A stretch of 64,000 nt of DNA from Rhizobium sp. ARZ01. GTDB taxonomy: Bacteria; Pseudomonadota; Alphaproteobacteria; Rhizobiales; Rhizobiaceae. Location: assembly GCF_014851675.1 (NCBI RefSeq), contig NZ_JACVAE010000001.1:1612001-1676000 (forward strand), read 5' to 3'. The notes beneath the pieces were generated by a model. The model ran no database searches. It was not told the DNA's origin and saw nothing but the letters and a program-made list of their open reading frames with translations. Within the stretch, counting starts at the first letter, position 1; each line of letters begins with the position of its first letter. Shown here in pieces: positions 18,410 through 28,241 of this stretch. Both the position numbers and the translations under genes were made by a program.

Positions 18410-19087
18410 ATGCCAGAAATCATCTTCAACGGACCCGCCGGTCGCCTCGAAGGCCGCTACCAGCCCTCCAAGCAGAAGAACGCTCCGATCGCCATCATCC
18501 TGCACCCGCATCCGCAGTTCGGCGGCACGATGAACAACCAGATCGTCTACCAGCTGTTCTACATGTTCCAGAAGCGGGACTTCACCACGCTCCGCTTCAA
18601 TTTCCGCGGCATCGGCCGTAGCCAGGGCGAGTTCGACCATGGCGCCGGTGAGCTTTCCGATGCGGCGTCGGCACTCGACTGGGTGCAGAGCCTCCACCCA
18701 GATTCAAAGAGCTGCTGGGTCGCTGGCTATTCCTTCGGCGCCTGGATCGGCATGCAGCTTCTGATGCGTCGTCCAGAGATCGAAGGTTTCATGTCGATCG
18801 CACCGCAGCCGAACATCTACGACTTTTCGTTCCTGGCCCCCTGCCCGTCGTCCGGCCTGATCATCAACGGCGACGCCGACAAGGTGGCACCGGAAAAGGA
18901 CGTCAACGGCCTTGTAGAGAAGCTCAAGGCGCAGAAGGGCATCCTGATCACGCACAAGACGGTGCCCGGCGCCAATCACTTCTTCAACGGCCAGATCGAT
19001 ACGCTGATGGCCGAGTGCGAGGACTATCTGGATCGGCGCCTTGCCGGCGAACTGACGCCGGAACCGGCAGCCAAGCGGATCCGGTAA
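18410..19087 (+). CDS. Alpha/beta-hydrolase of the dienelactone-hydrolase-like type
   Basis: 225 residues. The nucleophile elbow is WVAGYSFGAWIG with Ser in the G-x-S-x-G position. The oxyanion region is AIILHPHPQFGGTMNN, followed by LRFNFRGIGRSQGEF. The acid is likely Asp in IINGDADKVAPEKD, and the catalytic His lies in VPGANHFFNGQID. All triad residues are present, so it should be an active esterase or hydrolase; the substrate is unknown. It is transcribed divergently from the suf operon and ends at a perfect terminator. Confidence 0.88.
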   Translation: MPEIIFNGPAGRLEGRYQPSKQKNAPIAIILHPHPQFGGTMNNQIVYQLFYMFQKRDFTTLRFNFRGIGRSQGEFDHGAGELSDAASALDWVQSLHPDSKSCWVAGYSFGAWIGMQLLMRRPEIEGFMSIAPQPNIYDFSFLAPCPSSGLIINGDADKVAPEKDVNGLVEKLKAQKGILITHKTVPGANHFFNGQIDTLMAECEDYLDRRLAGELTPEPAAKRIR

Positions 19088-19114
19088 CCAACGCTTACGG
19101 CCAGAATCATTTCG

Positions 19115-19144
19115 ATCCGCCGGAGAAATCCGGCGGATTGCTTT
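19115..19144 (+). terminator. Intrinsic terminator
   Basis: ATCCGCCGGA and TCCGGCGGAT form a perfect 10-bp stem with a GAAA loop, followed by TGCTTTTT. It terminates the alpha/beta-hydrolase gene and separates it from the convergent anmK gene. Confidence 0.9.
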
Positions 19145-19167
19145 TTCAGCCTTGTCTCGGCTTGTTG

Positions 19168-20295
19168 TCAGCGATGAGGCGTCGTCAGTACCCCGCCGGT
19201 CACTGGCTCCCGGACTCCGGTCGTGCCCGGATACGTCAACGGCAGCCCTTCGAGCGAACGCACCGCGAGATACGCCCAGGCCTCCGCCTCCATGCTGTCG
19301 CCGTTCAGGCCCGCCTCTTCAGCGACCATGACCGTCGCGCCAGCGGCGGCCGCAAGATCGGCCAGGTCGTTCATGATGACCCGGTTCAGTCGCCCGCCGC
19401 CGCACACAACGTAGGTTTTCGGCTTTTGCGGAAGATGGCCGGCCGATTTGAGGATGGCCGCCGCTGTGACATGGGCGAGCGTTCGCGCCCCATCCTCGAG
19501 GGTCGCATCCGATCCGGCCGGTGGCGTGAAGTCGTTGCGGTCGAGCGATCGTCGCTTTCTTGCGGTAAAGAACGGATTTGCAAGATAGCGCGCCATGAGA
19601 TCGGGAAGCACCCGGCCCTCACTTGCGATCATACCACCCTGGTCGAAGGGGATCCCCGCATGTGCTTCGACCCACTGGTCGATCAACGTGTTGCCCGGAC
19701 CGCTGTCGAAGGCAGCGATCTGCCCGTCCGGCCCCACATAGGTGAGATTCGAAATCCCGCCGATATTGACGAAAACCACCGGCCAAGCGGAGTGCGCCGG
19801 AAGATTGCGCGCAAGCGCCGCGTGGTAGACCGGGATCAGCGGCGCCCCCTGCCCGCCATGCACCATGTCGTTCGCGCGCATGTCGAATACGACCGGGATG
19901 TCGATCTCGCCTGCCAGCAGCCCGCCATCGCCAAGCTGAACCGTCAACGCCTGATCGGGCCTGTGCAGCACCGTTTGCCCATGGAAGCCGACGACATCGA
20001 TATCGGCCGGATTCATGTTGTTTTCGTGCAGAAACGCGTTGACGGCGCCCACGTGGCGAAGGGTCAGTTCGCGTTCGACGTCAGCAAGATCCGCTGGACG
20101 TTCCTCCCGCTTTTTGATCGCCTTCGCTGCCTCCAGCGCCCCCTGAAGGCGGCGGCGGAAGGCTGGGTCATAGTCAACGCCCATGGCCGGCCCGCGTTCG
20201 ACGCGCGCCTCACCGTCCGTCTTCAGCAGCGCGACATCGATACCGTCCATGCTGGTGCCGCTCATCAGGCCGATTGCGGTTCTCATTTGTCCCAT
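19168..20295 (-). CDS. anmK: Anhydro-N-acetylmuramic acid kinase
   Basis: 375 residues with the sugar-kinase/ASKHA fold. The N-terminal phosphate-binding motif is [16 protein letters not shown] (residues 9-24). FHGQTVLH, then [35 protein letters not shown] and [13 protein letters not shown] are the AnmK signatures, and VVCGGGRLN is the C-terminal ATP motif. It phosphorylates and opens anhydroMurNAc to MurNAc-6-phosphate during peptidoglycan recycling. The gene is divergent from tyrS; a perfect palindrome lies between the two starts. Confidence 0.94.
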   Translation of the reverse strand: MGQMRTAIGLMSGTSMDGIDVALLKTDGEARVERGPAMGVDYDPAFRRRLQGALEAAKAIKKREERPADLADVERELTLRHVGAVNAFLHENNMNPADIDVVGFHGQTVLHRPDQALTVQLGDGGLLAGEIDIPVVFDMRANDMVHGGQGAPLIPVYHAALARNLPAHSAWPVVFVNIGGISNLTYVGPDGQIAAFDSGPGNTLIDQWVEAHAGIPFDQGGMIASEGRVLPDLMARYLANPFFTARKRRSLDRNDFTPPAGSDATLEDGARTLAHVTAAAILKSAGHLPQKPKTYVVCGGGRLNRVIMNDLADLAAAAGATVMVAEEAGLNGDSMEAEAWAYLAVRSLEGLPLTYPGTTGVREPVTGGVLTTPHR

Positions 20296-20308
20296 TGAAG
20301 AAATCCAG

Positions 20309-20327
20309 AATCACTTTTGAAGTGATT
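20309..20327. promoter_or_regulatory. Perfect palindrome in the anmK-tyrS intergenic region
   Basis: AATCACTT and AAGTGATT are perfect inverted 8-mers around TTG. The site lies 14 bp upstream of the anmK start and 68 bp upstream of tyrS. It could be an operator for a dimeric regulator or a small leader hairpin of the anmK mRNA. No U-tract follows on either strand. Confidence 0.4.
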
Positions 20328-20394
20328 ATGCGCAAAAACAGTGCTAAACGCCCGGCCGTTCGTTCCAAAACCTCCCCTACAAGAGAGAAGACCA

Positions 20395-21648
20395 ATGTCA
20401 GGTTTTAAGTCAGATTTCCTTCGCACGCTCAGCGAGCGCGGCTTCATCCATCAGATCTCGGATGAAACCGGCCTCGACGACCTGCTCGCCAAGGAAACCG
20501 TGACCGCCTATATCGGCTTCGATCCGACCGCACCGAGCCTGCACGCCGGCGGCCTGATCCAGATCATGATGCTGCACTGGTTCCAGAAGACCGGCCACCA
20601 GCCGATCTCGCTGATGGGCGGCGGCACCGGCATGGTCGGCGACCCCTCGTTCAAGGACGAGGCACGCCAGCTTATGACGCCGGACACGATCGCCTCCAAC
20701 ATCGCCTCGATCAAGAAGGTGTTTTCGAACTACCTGAGCTACGGCGACGGTCCGAAGGACGCGCTGATGATCAACAATGCCGACTGGCTGCTCGGCATCA
20801 ACTACCTCGAATTCCTGCGCGACGTCGGCCGTCACTTCTCGGTCAACCGTATGCTGTCCTTCGACAGCGTCAAGATGCGCCTCGACCGCGAGCAGTCGCT
20901 GTCGTTCCTCGAATTCAACTACATGATCCTGCAAGCCTACGACTTCGTGGAACTGAACAAGCGCTACGGCACGCGCCTGCAGATGGGCGGCTCCGACCAG
21001 TGGGGCAACATCATCAACGGCCTAGACCTCGGCCACCGCATGGGCACGCCGCAGCTTTACGCGCTCACCTCGCCGCTCCTGACGACCGCGTCGGGCGCGA
21101 AGATGGGCAAGTCGCTTTCAGGCGCAGTCTGGCTGAACCCGGACATGCTGTCGGCCTATGACTTCTGGCAGTACTGGCGCAACACCGAGGACGCGGACGT
21201 CACGCGCTTCCTGAAGCTCTACACGACGCTGCCGATGGACGAGATCGCGCGCCTCGCAGCCCTCGGCGGCTCGGAGATCAACGAGGTCAAGAAGATCCTC
21301 GCCACCGAAGTCACCGCCATGCTGCACGGCCGCGAAAACGCGGAACAGGCAGCGGAGACGGCGCGCAAGACCTTCGAAGAAGGCGCACTGGCCGAGAACC
21401 TCCCCTCAATCGAGATTCCGGCAGGCGAACTCGAAAGCGGGATAGGCGTTCTCTCGCTGATCGTCCGCGCTGGTCTGGCCGGCTCCAACGGCGAGGCACG
21501 CCGTCACATTCAGGGCGGTGCCGTGCGCATAAACGACAACGCCGTGACTGACGAGCGCATGACGATCGGCGGCGGCGAGGTCACCGCCGACGGCGTGATC
21601 AAGCTCTCCCTCGGCAAGAAGAAGCACATCCTCGTTCGCCCGGCTTGA
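20395..21648 (+). CDS. tyrS: Tyrosyl-tRNA synthetase (class Ic)
   Basis: 417 residues from ATG 20395. [20 protein letters not shown] carries the HIGH-equivalent motif in the HxGx form (HAGG), and KMGKSLSG is the KMSKS-equivalent. Tyrosine recognition shows in [12 protein letters not shown] and [10 protein letters not shown]. The C-terminal S4 domain covers about residues 355-417 ([20 protein letters not shown]). An upstream GTG-initiated extension from 20341 has no homologous character. It is transcribed alone and ends at a strong terminator. Confidence 0.97.
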   Translation: MSGFKSDFLRTLSERGFIHQISDETGLDDLLAKETVTAYIGFDPTAPSLHAGGLIQIMMLHWFQKTGHQPISLMGGGTGMVGDPSFKDEARQLMTPDTIASNIASIKKVFSNYLSYGDGPKDALMINNADWLLGINYLEFLRDVGRHFSVNRMLSFDSVKMRLDREQSLSFLEFNYMILQAYDFVELNKRYGTRLQMGGSDQWGNIINGLDLGHRMGTPQLYALTSPLLTTASGAKMGKSLSGAVWLNPDMLSAYDFWQYWRNTEDADVTRFLKLYTTLPMDEIARLAALGGSEINEVKKILATEVTAMLHGRENAEQAAETARKTFEEGALAENLPSIEIPAGELESGIGVLSLIVRAGLAGSNGEARRHIQGGAVRINDNAVTDERMTIGGGEVTADGVIKLSLGKKKHILVRPA

Positions 21649-21710
21649 TCCGGGCAGCGGAGGAAACACGATCCCGCGTCCGCACGCAGGATCACTGTCA
21701 AAATGATCAA

Positions 21711-21736
21711 CCCGCGATCCAGATCGCGGGTTTTTT
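21711..21736 (+). terminator. Intrinsic terminator of tyrS
   Basis: CCCGCGAT and ATCGCGGG form a perfect 8-bp stem with a CCAG loop, followed by TTTTTT. It lies about 60 bp after the tyrS stop, before the convergent AsmA-like gene. Confidence 0.93.
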
Positions 21737-21808
21737 GCTGCCTGAAACAAGAAACCGACACAGCAACAGCTGCCGCCAATATTCCTGTTGTCCGCCAGTC
21801 TCGCGTGG

Positions 21809-24800
21809 TCAAAACTCGAAGATGTTGCGGAATACGCCCGGAGCGATGATCGAGAGCGGATTGACCATCAGGTTCGGCCGATCGAACGGACCGGTGAGCT
21901 TGAACGTGATGCCGATGAGGCCTCTGTCGCTGCCATTGCCGAGTATAAAGCCTATCAACGGCAGCTCCGCGAACAGGCGGTTCAGACCGTAGGCAGGCAT
22001 GAAGGTGCCGGTAAGTTCCATCCGGTTATTTCCGTCCCGGACAGTGCCTTGGAAGGTCGCGCCGACCGCTTCGCCGCGCACGACACCGTTTTCGACCCGC
22101 AGGGTTCCACCCTTTGCGACGACGAACGCAAAGCCGCGCTGAAAGTGCATCGAGCTCGTATCGATTTCGCTGCGGACGGCTTCGTTCAGGCTGCGGCCGC
22201 CGGCTGGTGTCGACACCATCGAACGCAGCTTCTCCTCACCGGTCAGCTTGAATTTGCGGATGTCGACCGGCCCCCGCCAGCTTCCATCGGCACCGCTCTT
22301 CAGGCGCATGTTCAACAGCCCCCCGTCCATGTGCCGATAGATGTTGGCGAGGCGAGCAAGCGCACCTGCGTCACCTGTGGTCAGTTCTAGCGTGCCCTCA
22401 CCCTTGCCCAACTTGGCGACCAGTGCCTGGCCACTGCCGGTGACCGCAGAAAGGTCAAGCGCCGATAGCCGGCTGCCGTTCGTTGCATAGGCGAGGCTGA
22501 CATTGCCGAGCGTTTCGCCATTAAATCCGACAACCTGCCCGAGAGTGGCGCGTAACGAAATGGGAGTTCCATCCTTCGCCCCACCGGCACCGGTCGGATT
22601 GGCTTTCAGCCGCCCGAGCACAGGACGCACATCGGCCACGTCGCCCTGAACCTTCACCAAATAGCCCGCCTTGGCGCGGTCGATTGTGACTGCGTAGCGG
22701 TCCTGCGCCGACAGTCGCACTTTGTCAAACCGCGCAGAATTCAGCGATGCACCCTTGAGAATCACATCTCCTGAGACCGCAAAACCGTCGCCGGAGAAGT
22801 TGAAATCAGAAAGACGCGTCCCGCTGTCCTGGCCATCCTGCTTATCCAGGACAAATGTCGCCTTCGCCGGCACACCCGCCCCCTTTGTCCAGCCGATCCA
22901 GGGCAACGATACCACTGTACGCCCAAGATCCGTCTCAACCCGCTGCAGTCCATTCGGTTCCGTCGTCACCGAGAGGCCTAACGGACCGGAAAGCAGATCA
23001 TTCAGGCCCGGGAAAAGGCGGGCCCGATCCTTGTCGCCTATGGTTCCGGAAATCTTCAATTCCCGCTTTAGATCAGCCGTGCGATCGATAGGTTCGACAA
23101 GGACGATATCGAGGGGCACCTGATCGACGTGAGCCTTTGCCTTCAGTCCCGCGCGGCTCGGGTTGACCACGAGTTCGCCTTCGACCTGCGATATGTTTCG
23201 GCCCGTGATCGGCTTCTTAAGATCCACACCAAGAAGGTCGATATCGGCCGCCCATTCCGGCGGCGGCGGGTTCTGATCACGCACAAGGCCAAACCGCGCC
23301 TTGACGTTCGCTTCGATCGGGCCGGCAAAATCCTCCGGCGTGAACTGCGTTCGCTTCAAAACGTCGATTGGCTTGTAGGTGATCAGTTCCGCGACAGCAT
23401 CCGAGGCGCCTGCCAGATTGATGTCCATCTCCGCCATCAATGGACGATCATAAGTATTTGGCATCCGAAACGTGCCGCCGCTTACCGTCACCGACCGCCC
23501 TGACGGCATGTATGCCGCGCCGCGGTTGATGTTGATATCGATGCGCTCACCATGGAGTTCGAAATGACCTGATGCGTCACGCAATGGGGGTATGGCGCCG
23601 GCGATATTGATCCGCGTGTCGGCGACATCGAAAGTAATCGTCAGTTCGTCCTCGCCAAGCAAAAGACGTCCATCCGGACTGGGTTCTCGGTCCGCCGCCA
23701 TCGACACTTCGATCCGGCCGTTCGTGACCGTTCCGCCGAAGATGTTGCCGACCACCCACTGGCGCGCCTTCTTTGCCAACCAGTACGGCCACAGTTGCTT
23801 CACAGCCACCGCCTGAAGCCGATCGCTGATCATGGCAAAGTTGACCTCCGGCGATTTCCCACCCAAAGCCAGCCCAAGCGAACCTGCCAGCGATCCGTGC
23901 GGGGTCGATACGCCGAGCTGATCGAACAGCAGCTGCTTCGTCTTCGGGATAAGCCGCCCAGTGACTTTGGCGTCAAAACGAACCGGAGCTTCGCCCGTGT
24001 CCTCCGGCGCGCTCACGGCGTTGCGGAAGACAAGGTCAATCGCAAACCCCTTGTCTCGCTGATCAGCGAGCCGGTCGAGATCGATCAGGCCGCCAGTGAA
24101 TGGGAAGGACGATGCTCCTACATGGACTTCGGAGGGGGAAATCTCGAGCGAGCGACGCGCATAGTCGTAATGCGTGGCAATTCGAGTGGGTTTGAGCTGC
24201 GCACCAACGCCGCCGAAATAAAGGAACCCGCCCTGTGTGTCGGCGACGAGTTCAAGACGCGGCTCGGCACCGTCGGCGTCGCGCGCCGCTGACAGGGTGA
24301 TGTCGGCCTGTGCATCTATGCCCGTTCCGGCCTCACCCTCCGGGCCCCGCCGCAACCCGATGGCGCTAAGCGGAATGCCGGAAATCTTGCCACTGAGCTC
24401 GCTCGCATCGTTTGTGCCCCGCGTGACAAGAGCAATGTCTCCGGATTGGCCGTCCAGCGCGTAGCGCCCGTCAATCGACATCTCCCCCGCCTTGGACCGC
24501 GCAAAGGTCAGGTTCTCCACGTTGAGCGTAAGCGACCGTCCTCCATTACCGGTGATCGGCAGGTCGAGATTGGTGATCCGGACGCGCGACAGTCCATTGC
24601 CCGCGATGACGTCCTCGATCTTCTCCAAGCGATCGAAAGCAAGTTCCTGATAATCCGGAATCGCATCGAGGCGAACGTTATCGAAGTCGATCGGCGGTCC
24701 CTTGGGCAGGAGAGCCGGATTGAACATCGCCTGATCGATATCCAGGCTCGAAGGCGAGACCCGGCCCGAAACAAGCGCAATCGGGTCGAGCACGATCGCC

Positions 24801-25198
24801 ACCGATCCGGCATTTAAGACGTTCTCGCCGCTTGATTTTTCCGTAAGGGTGACATTCTCGGCCTTCAACGCCAGCCCGCCGAAGCTGGAGAACCGAAGGA
24901 CGGTCTTATCCACGGACGCGCTGTAGTGCGGGCCCACGGCCTGATCCAGAGCTGCAAGGGCGCGAGCATTTAGCGGTGAATCGACCAGCCCGCTTTCGAC
25001 GGTTGCCACGACCAGAACCAGAAGCAGCGCTACAACGGCGCCAAGCCCGCCGATCAGACGGAGTAAAACTGAAAAATGCGCTGGACGGTCAGTGCAGTGC
25101 AACACGATCGGCTCGTGCGCCTGTGCCGACGGCAGATCGTGCAGGCGCACGATGTCGCCTCTGCCGAACTTAACCTTCTCGCCACGGATATCGCTCAT
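21809..25198 (-). CDS. Large AsmA-like / DUF3971 (YhdP-type) membrane-anchored envelope protein
   Basis: About 1129 residues from ATG 25198 (MSDIRGEKVKFGRGDIVRLHD). One N-terminal membrane segment lies near residues 42-66 (LLRLIGGLGAVVALLLVLVV). The rest is a very long beta-rich periplasmic region with repeated DUF3971-like strands and an AsmA-like C-terminal domain (EAVGATFQGTVRDGNNRMEL, then AYGLNRLFAELPLIGFILG, ending RPNLMVNPLSIIAPGVFR). AsmA-clan proteins (TamB, YhdP) are thought to bridge the periplasm and carry phospholipids to the outer membrane. ATGs at 25222 and 25231 are alternative starts. It is divergent from bcp. Role by family only. Confidence 0.82.
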   Translation of the reverse strand: MSDIRGEKVKFGRGDIVRLHDLPSAQAHEPIVLHCTDRPAHFSVLLRLIGGLGAVVALLLVLVVATVESGLVDSPLNARALAALDQAVGPHYSASVDKTVLRFSSFGGLALKAENVTLTEKSSGENVLNAGSVAIVLDPIALVSGRVSPSSLDIDQAMFNPALLPKGPPIDFDNVRLDAIPDYQELAFDRLEKIEDVIAGNGLSRVRITNLDLPITGNGGRSLTLNVENLTFARSKAGEMSIDGRYALDGQSGDIALVTRGTNDASELSGKISGIPLSAIGLRRGPEGEAGTGIDAQADITLSAARDADGAEPRLELVADTQGGFLYFGGVGAQLKPTRIATHYDYARRSLEISPSEVHVGASSFPFTGGLIDLDRLADQRDKGFAIDLVFRNAVSAPEDTGEAPVRFDAKVTGRLIPKTKQLLFDQLGVSTPHGSLAGSLGLALGGKSPEVNFAMISDRLQAVAVKQLWPYWLAKKARQWVVGNIFGGTVTNGRIEVSMAADREPSPDGRLLLGEDELTITFDVADTRINIAGAIPPLRDASGHFELHGERIDININRGAAYMPSGRSVTVSGGTFRMPNTYDRPLMAEMDINLAGASDAVAELITYKPIDVLKRTQFTPEDFAGPIEANVKARFGLVRDQNPPPPEWAADIDLLGVDLKKPITGRNISQVEGELVVNPSRAGLKAKAHVDQVPLDIVLVEPIDRTADLKRELKISGTIGDKDRARLFPGLNDLLSGPLGLSVTTEPNGLQRVETDLGRTVVSLPWIGWTKGAGVPAKATFVLDKQDGQDSGTRLSDFNFSGDGFAVSGDVILKGASLNSARFDKVRLSAQDRYAVTIDRAKAGYLVKVQGDVADVRPVLGRLKANPTGAGGAKDGTPISLRATLGQVVGFNGETLGNVSLAYATNGSRLSALDLSAVTGSGQALVAKLGKGEGTLELTTGDAGALARLANIYRHMDGGLLNMRLKSGADGSWRGPVDIRKFKLTGEEKLRSMVSTPAGGRSLNEAVRSEIDTSSMHFQRGFAFVVAKGGTLRVENGVVRGEAVGATFQGTVRDGNNRMELTGTFMPAYGLNRLFAELPLIGFILGNGSDRGLIGITFKLTGPFDRPNLMVNPLSIIAPGVFRNIFEF

Positions 25199-25352
25199 GT
25201 CGCGGTTGTTCCGTTCCCTCATGCCCGGCATGCCGGTCGATTTCAGCCGGCCACATGGATCGACCGATTGCGACTGGACGATTCCTCTTAAGATTATATA
25301 CCGGGGATCGCGCCCGCATGACCGAAAAACCTGTCCAAAGAAAGGAAATCCC

Positions 25353-25820
25353 ATGGCAGAATTGTCGCTCGGAGCCATCGCTCCCGATTTTTCGCTCCCG
25401 AGCGACGGCGATGGCCGGATAACCTTGAGCGACCTGCGCGGCAAACCCGTCGTACTGTTCTGCTACCCCAAGGACGATACCGAGGGCTGCACCAAGGAGA
25501 ACATCGCATTTTCGGCGCTGCTTGGAGAGTTCGAAAAGGCCGGCGTCGTGGTCCTCGGCCTTTCACCCGACTCGGTAAAAAAGCACGACCGCTTCAGGTC
25601 GAAGCACGATCTGAAGGTGCGCCTGCTATCCGACGAAGACCATGGGGTCCTCGAAGCCTACGACGTTTGGAAAGAGAAAAGCATGTACGGCCGCCGCTAC
25701 ATGGGCGTCGAGCGCACAACCTTCCTTATCGATGCTGACGGACGAATTGCGGAAATCTGGCCGAAGGTAAAGGTAGCCGGTCACGCCGAGGCTGTGCTGG
25801 CGCGTGCGAAAGAACTTTAA
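25353..25820 (+). CDS. bcp: Thioredoxin-dependent peroxiredoxin, Bcp/PrxQ type
   Basis: 155 residues, thioredoxin fold. The peroxidatic cysteine is Cys46 in YPKDDTEGCTKEN. The E. coli Bcp resolving cysteine five residues later is absent (Ile here), so resolution must use another thiol such as Cys37 or a partner protein. SPDSVKKHDRF and GVERTTFLIDADGRIAEIW are family-typical. It reduces hydroperoxides. The start follows AAAGGAAATCCC. The next gene begins 4 bp after its stop, suggesting co-transcription with the DUF455 protein. Confidence 0.92.
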   Translation: MAELSLGAIAPDFSLPSDGDGRITLSDLRGKPVVLFCYPKDDTEGCTKENIAFSALLGEFEKAGVVVLGLSPDSVKKHDRFRSKHDLKVRLLSDEDHGVLEAYDVWKEKSMYGRRYMGVERTTFLIDADGRIAEIWPKVKVAGHAEAVLARAKEL

Positions 25821-25824
25821 ATAA

Positions 25825-26670
25825 ATGACACAAGGAATTGCAGCTTCTCGCACTTATGCGATCAAGAGTTTGCGTGGTGGCGCCACGGAAGCCATCCTCG
25901 CAGTCGATCTGGATGTGAAGGCCGACCTTGCCCAGGAAACGGCTCGTCGCTGGTTTGCGCGCACCCTTTCGCTGCGATCGCCGCTGGATCCGCCGCTCCC
26001 CGACCGGCCGGGCCGGCCGCATAAGCCTGAACTCGTCCCGCCGAAAAACATGAAGAAGCGGTCGCTGCATACCCTTAAGGGCCGAATAGCCCTGCTGCAC
26101 GCGCTCGCCCATATTGAGCTCAACGCCGTCGATCTCGCACTTGATATCGTCGCCCGCTTTACGACTGAAGGCGTTCCCCATTCCTTCTTCGACGGCTGGA
26201 TGCAGGTTGCCTTCGAGGAGGCCAAGCATTTCCGCATGGTGCGCGACCGCTTGCGCGAACTCGGCGCCGACTACGGGGATCTGCCGGCCCACGATGGACT
26301 TTGGCAGGCAGCCCATAGCACGCGAAACGATCTCACCGCCCGCCTCGCGGTCGTGCCGCTTATCCTCGAGGCGCGCGGCCTCGACGTGACCCCGATGCTT
26401 CAGGCAAAGATGCGCGAGACCGGCGACATCGAAAGTGCCGATGTGCTGGAGGTGATCTACAATGATGAAAAAGGACATGTCGCCGTCGGGGCAAAATGGT
26501 TCCGCTTTCTCTGTGCACGCGCGAAGAAGGATCCGTCGGCGACCTTCAAAGAATTGGTCCGGGTCAACTTCCGCGGCCCGCTCAAGGCGCCTTTCAATGA
26601 CGTGGCACGTGCCGAGGCCGGCCTGACGCCATCCTTCTATCGCAGCCTCGTCTCCGTTAGCCAAAGCTGA
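25825..26670 (+). CDS. DUF455 ferritin-like domain protein
   Basis: 281 residues. Ferritin-like four-helix bundle features are spaced acidic and His residues: HALAHIELNAVDLALDIV, then FFDGWMQVAFEEAKHFRMV, and a later EVIYNDEKGHVAVGAKWF. Together these give repeated E-x-x-H motifs expected to bind a di-iron centre. NMKKRSLHTLKGRIALLHA precedes the bundle. DUF455 proteins are widespread and of unknown function; a di-iron redox role is inferred from the motifs. It directly follows bcp, which hints at an oxidative-stress link. Confidence 0.85.
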   Translation: MTQGIAASRTYAIKSLRGGATEAILAVDLDVKADLAQETARRWFARTLSLRSPLDPPLPDRPGRPHKPELVPPKNMKKRSLHTLKGRIALLHALAHIELNAVDLALDIVARFTTEGVPHSFFDGWMQVAFEEAKHFRMVRDRLRELGADYGDLPAHDGLWQAAHSTRNDLTARLAVVPLILEARGLDVTPMLQAKMRETGDIESADVLEVIYNDEKGHVAVGAKWFRFLCARAKKDPSATFKELVRVNFRGPLKAPFNDVARAEAGLTPSFYRSLVSVSQS

Positions 26671-26759
26671 GATCGCCGCCTCAAGCCTTTGTTAACCTTA
26701 ACAGGGTGTAATTCCCGACAGCCCTGGGGCAGGGATCCTTGAATTGTCAGGAGTTGAGG

Positions 26760-28064
26760 GTGGCGGCACATCCTGAAAGTCGCGTTTTCGGCAAGCGCGA
26801 GCAACAACACATCATCATTCTCGCCAGCGGCGACAAGGTTCGCCACATGACCGTCCGCCCCTGGATGACGGCCGTGGCCTTCTGCTTTGCCGGCATGTTC
26901 ACTGTCGGCTACCTCGCCGCCACCTCCTATCTCGTCCTCCGCGACGGCCTGATCGGCGCCACCATGGCGCGCCAGGCGCGCATGCAGCACGACTACGAAG
27001 ATCGCATCTCCGCCCTGCGCGCGCAGGTCGATCGCGTCACGAGCCGCCAGCTTCTCGACCAGCAGGTTGTCGAGGAAAAGGTGGAGAAACTGCTGGAACA
27101 GCAGATGGCGCTAACGGAACGCAACGGCAAGCTCGACACCCTGCTCAACCGAGCCGGCAGTGCCGGGATAGCCGACCCCGTACTCGAAGAGCCGGTCGAA
27201 GAAGTTGAGCCGCTTGCCTACGGGCGGCGGGCGGATGCCGCAGCAGGGCTGAAAGCCATCGACAGGGTTCTCGGACGCGAGACAGCGGGCGCGGCCACCC
27301 GACAGGCATCCATCGCCCCGCTCGCCTACGCGGCCCCGGGCGAATCCGTCGCCGACCGGGCGGATCGGATGTTCTCAAACGTAACGCTGTCGTTGAAGAA
27401 CGTAGAACGCCAACAGGTGTCCCGCATCCAGTCACTCACGAACGGCGCTTCAGAGATGGCGGATGCGATCGAATCGATCCTGGCTCACACCGGGATCGAG
27501 ATCGAGGTACCACCCGTGGTAGACGACGCCAGCGCGATCGGTGGTCCCTTCGTAGAACCCCTGTCAAGCAACATCTTTGAGTATTCGCTCGGTGAACTCG
27601 ACACCGCGTTGAACCGGCTGGATTCGATGCGCAGCACCGCACGCAAGCTGCCGTTTGCCAACCCCTCTCCCGGCAGTGACGTCACAAGCCGATTCGGCAA
27701 TCGCACCGATCCCTTTCTTGGGCGCCTCGCCTTGCACGCCGGCATCGACTTCCGGCTACCCGTCGGCAGCGAAGTCCGGGCCACAGGCTCGGGCACAGTC
27801 GTCACGGCCAGCCGTAACGGCGGCTATGGGAATCTGGTAGAGATCGATCACGGCGATGGACTGACCACGCGCTACGCACATCTTTCGCGCATACTGGCAA
27901 AGGTTGGCGATACGGTCGACAGCGGTGACATCGTCGGACTGTCGGGCTCCACCGGTCGCTCGACCGGTCCGCACCTGCACTACGAAGTGCGCCGCAACGG
28001 GCGCGCGAGCGACCCCGCGCGCTTTCTCGCCGCCGGCGCGAAGCTTTCATCCTATATGAATTGA
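26760..28064 (+). CDS. Membrane-anchored M23 (LytM) peptidoglycan endopeptidase with coiled coil
   Basis: About 434 residues. The GTG at 26760 is chosen because GGAG lies exactly six bases upstream; a TTG at 26739 has no such site. One membrane segment (about residues 37-62) is followed by a coiled coil (about 75-125, QHDYEDRISALRAQVDRVTS onward). The C-terminal LytM domain starts near GSDVTSRFGNRTDPFLG. Both zinc motifs are intact: HAGIDF (HxxxD) and HLHYEVR (HxH), so it should be active, unlike degenerate EnvC/NlpD-type factors. It probably acts in cell-wall remodelling or division. Related membrane-coiled-coil-M23 proteins serve polar growth in Rhizobiales, but I cannot equate it with one. 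Confidence 0.87.
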   Translation: MAAHPESRVFGKREQQHIIILASGDKVRHMTVRPWMTAVAFCFAGMFTVGYLAATSYLVLRDGLIGATMARQARMQHDYEDRISALRAQVDRVTSRQLLDQQVVEEKVEKLLEQQMALTERNGKLDTLLNRAGSAGIADPVLEEPVEEVEPLAYGRRADAAAGLKAIDRVLGRETAGAATRQASIAPLAYAAPGESVADRADRMFSNVTLSLKNVERQQVSRIQSLTNGASEMADAIESILAHTGIEIEVPPVVDDASAIGGPFVEPLSSNIFEYSLGELDTALNRLDSMRSTARKLPFANPSPGSDVTSRFGNRTDPFLGRLALHAGIDFRLPVGSEVRATGSGTVVTASRNGGYGNLVEIDHGDGLTTRYAHLSRILAKVGDTVDSGDIVGLSGSTGRSTGPHLHYEVRRNGRASDPARFLAAGAKLSSYMN

Positions 28065-28137
28065 CGGGTCAATTCGTCCCGCGTTAACCGCATATCCCGT
28101 TCGCTTCACGTGCGAATCATCAAGAACTGCCCGTTTC

Positions 28138-28166
28138 CTTGACTTTCCGGCGCTTTCAGCATAAGT
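28138..28166 (+). promoter_or_regulatory. Possible rhlE promoter
   Basis: CTTGAC (28138-28143) matches the rhizobial -35 exactly; ATAAGT (28161-28166) follows after 17 bp, or CATAAG after 16. It would give a leader of about 70 bases before the rhlE start. The -10 match is weak. Confidence 0.35.
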
Positions 28167-28241
28167 GCGCTGCATCCAGCTTTCATCACCAAAGCTGAAA
28201 CCCAGGCGTTCGCGAGAACCGGAACGGAAACAGATTTCCCT

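Noticed and set aside
26680..26715. GTTAACCTTAAC as a CtrA site before the M23 gene
   Set aside because: The spacing between the TTAA halves is two bases, not the seven expected for a CtrA box.
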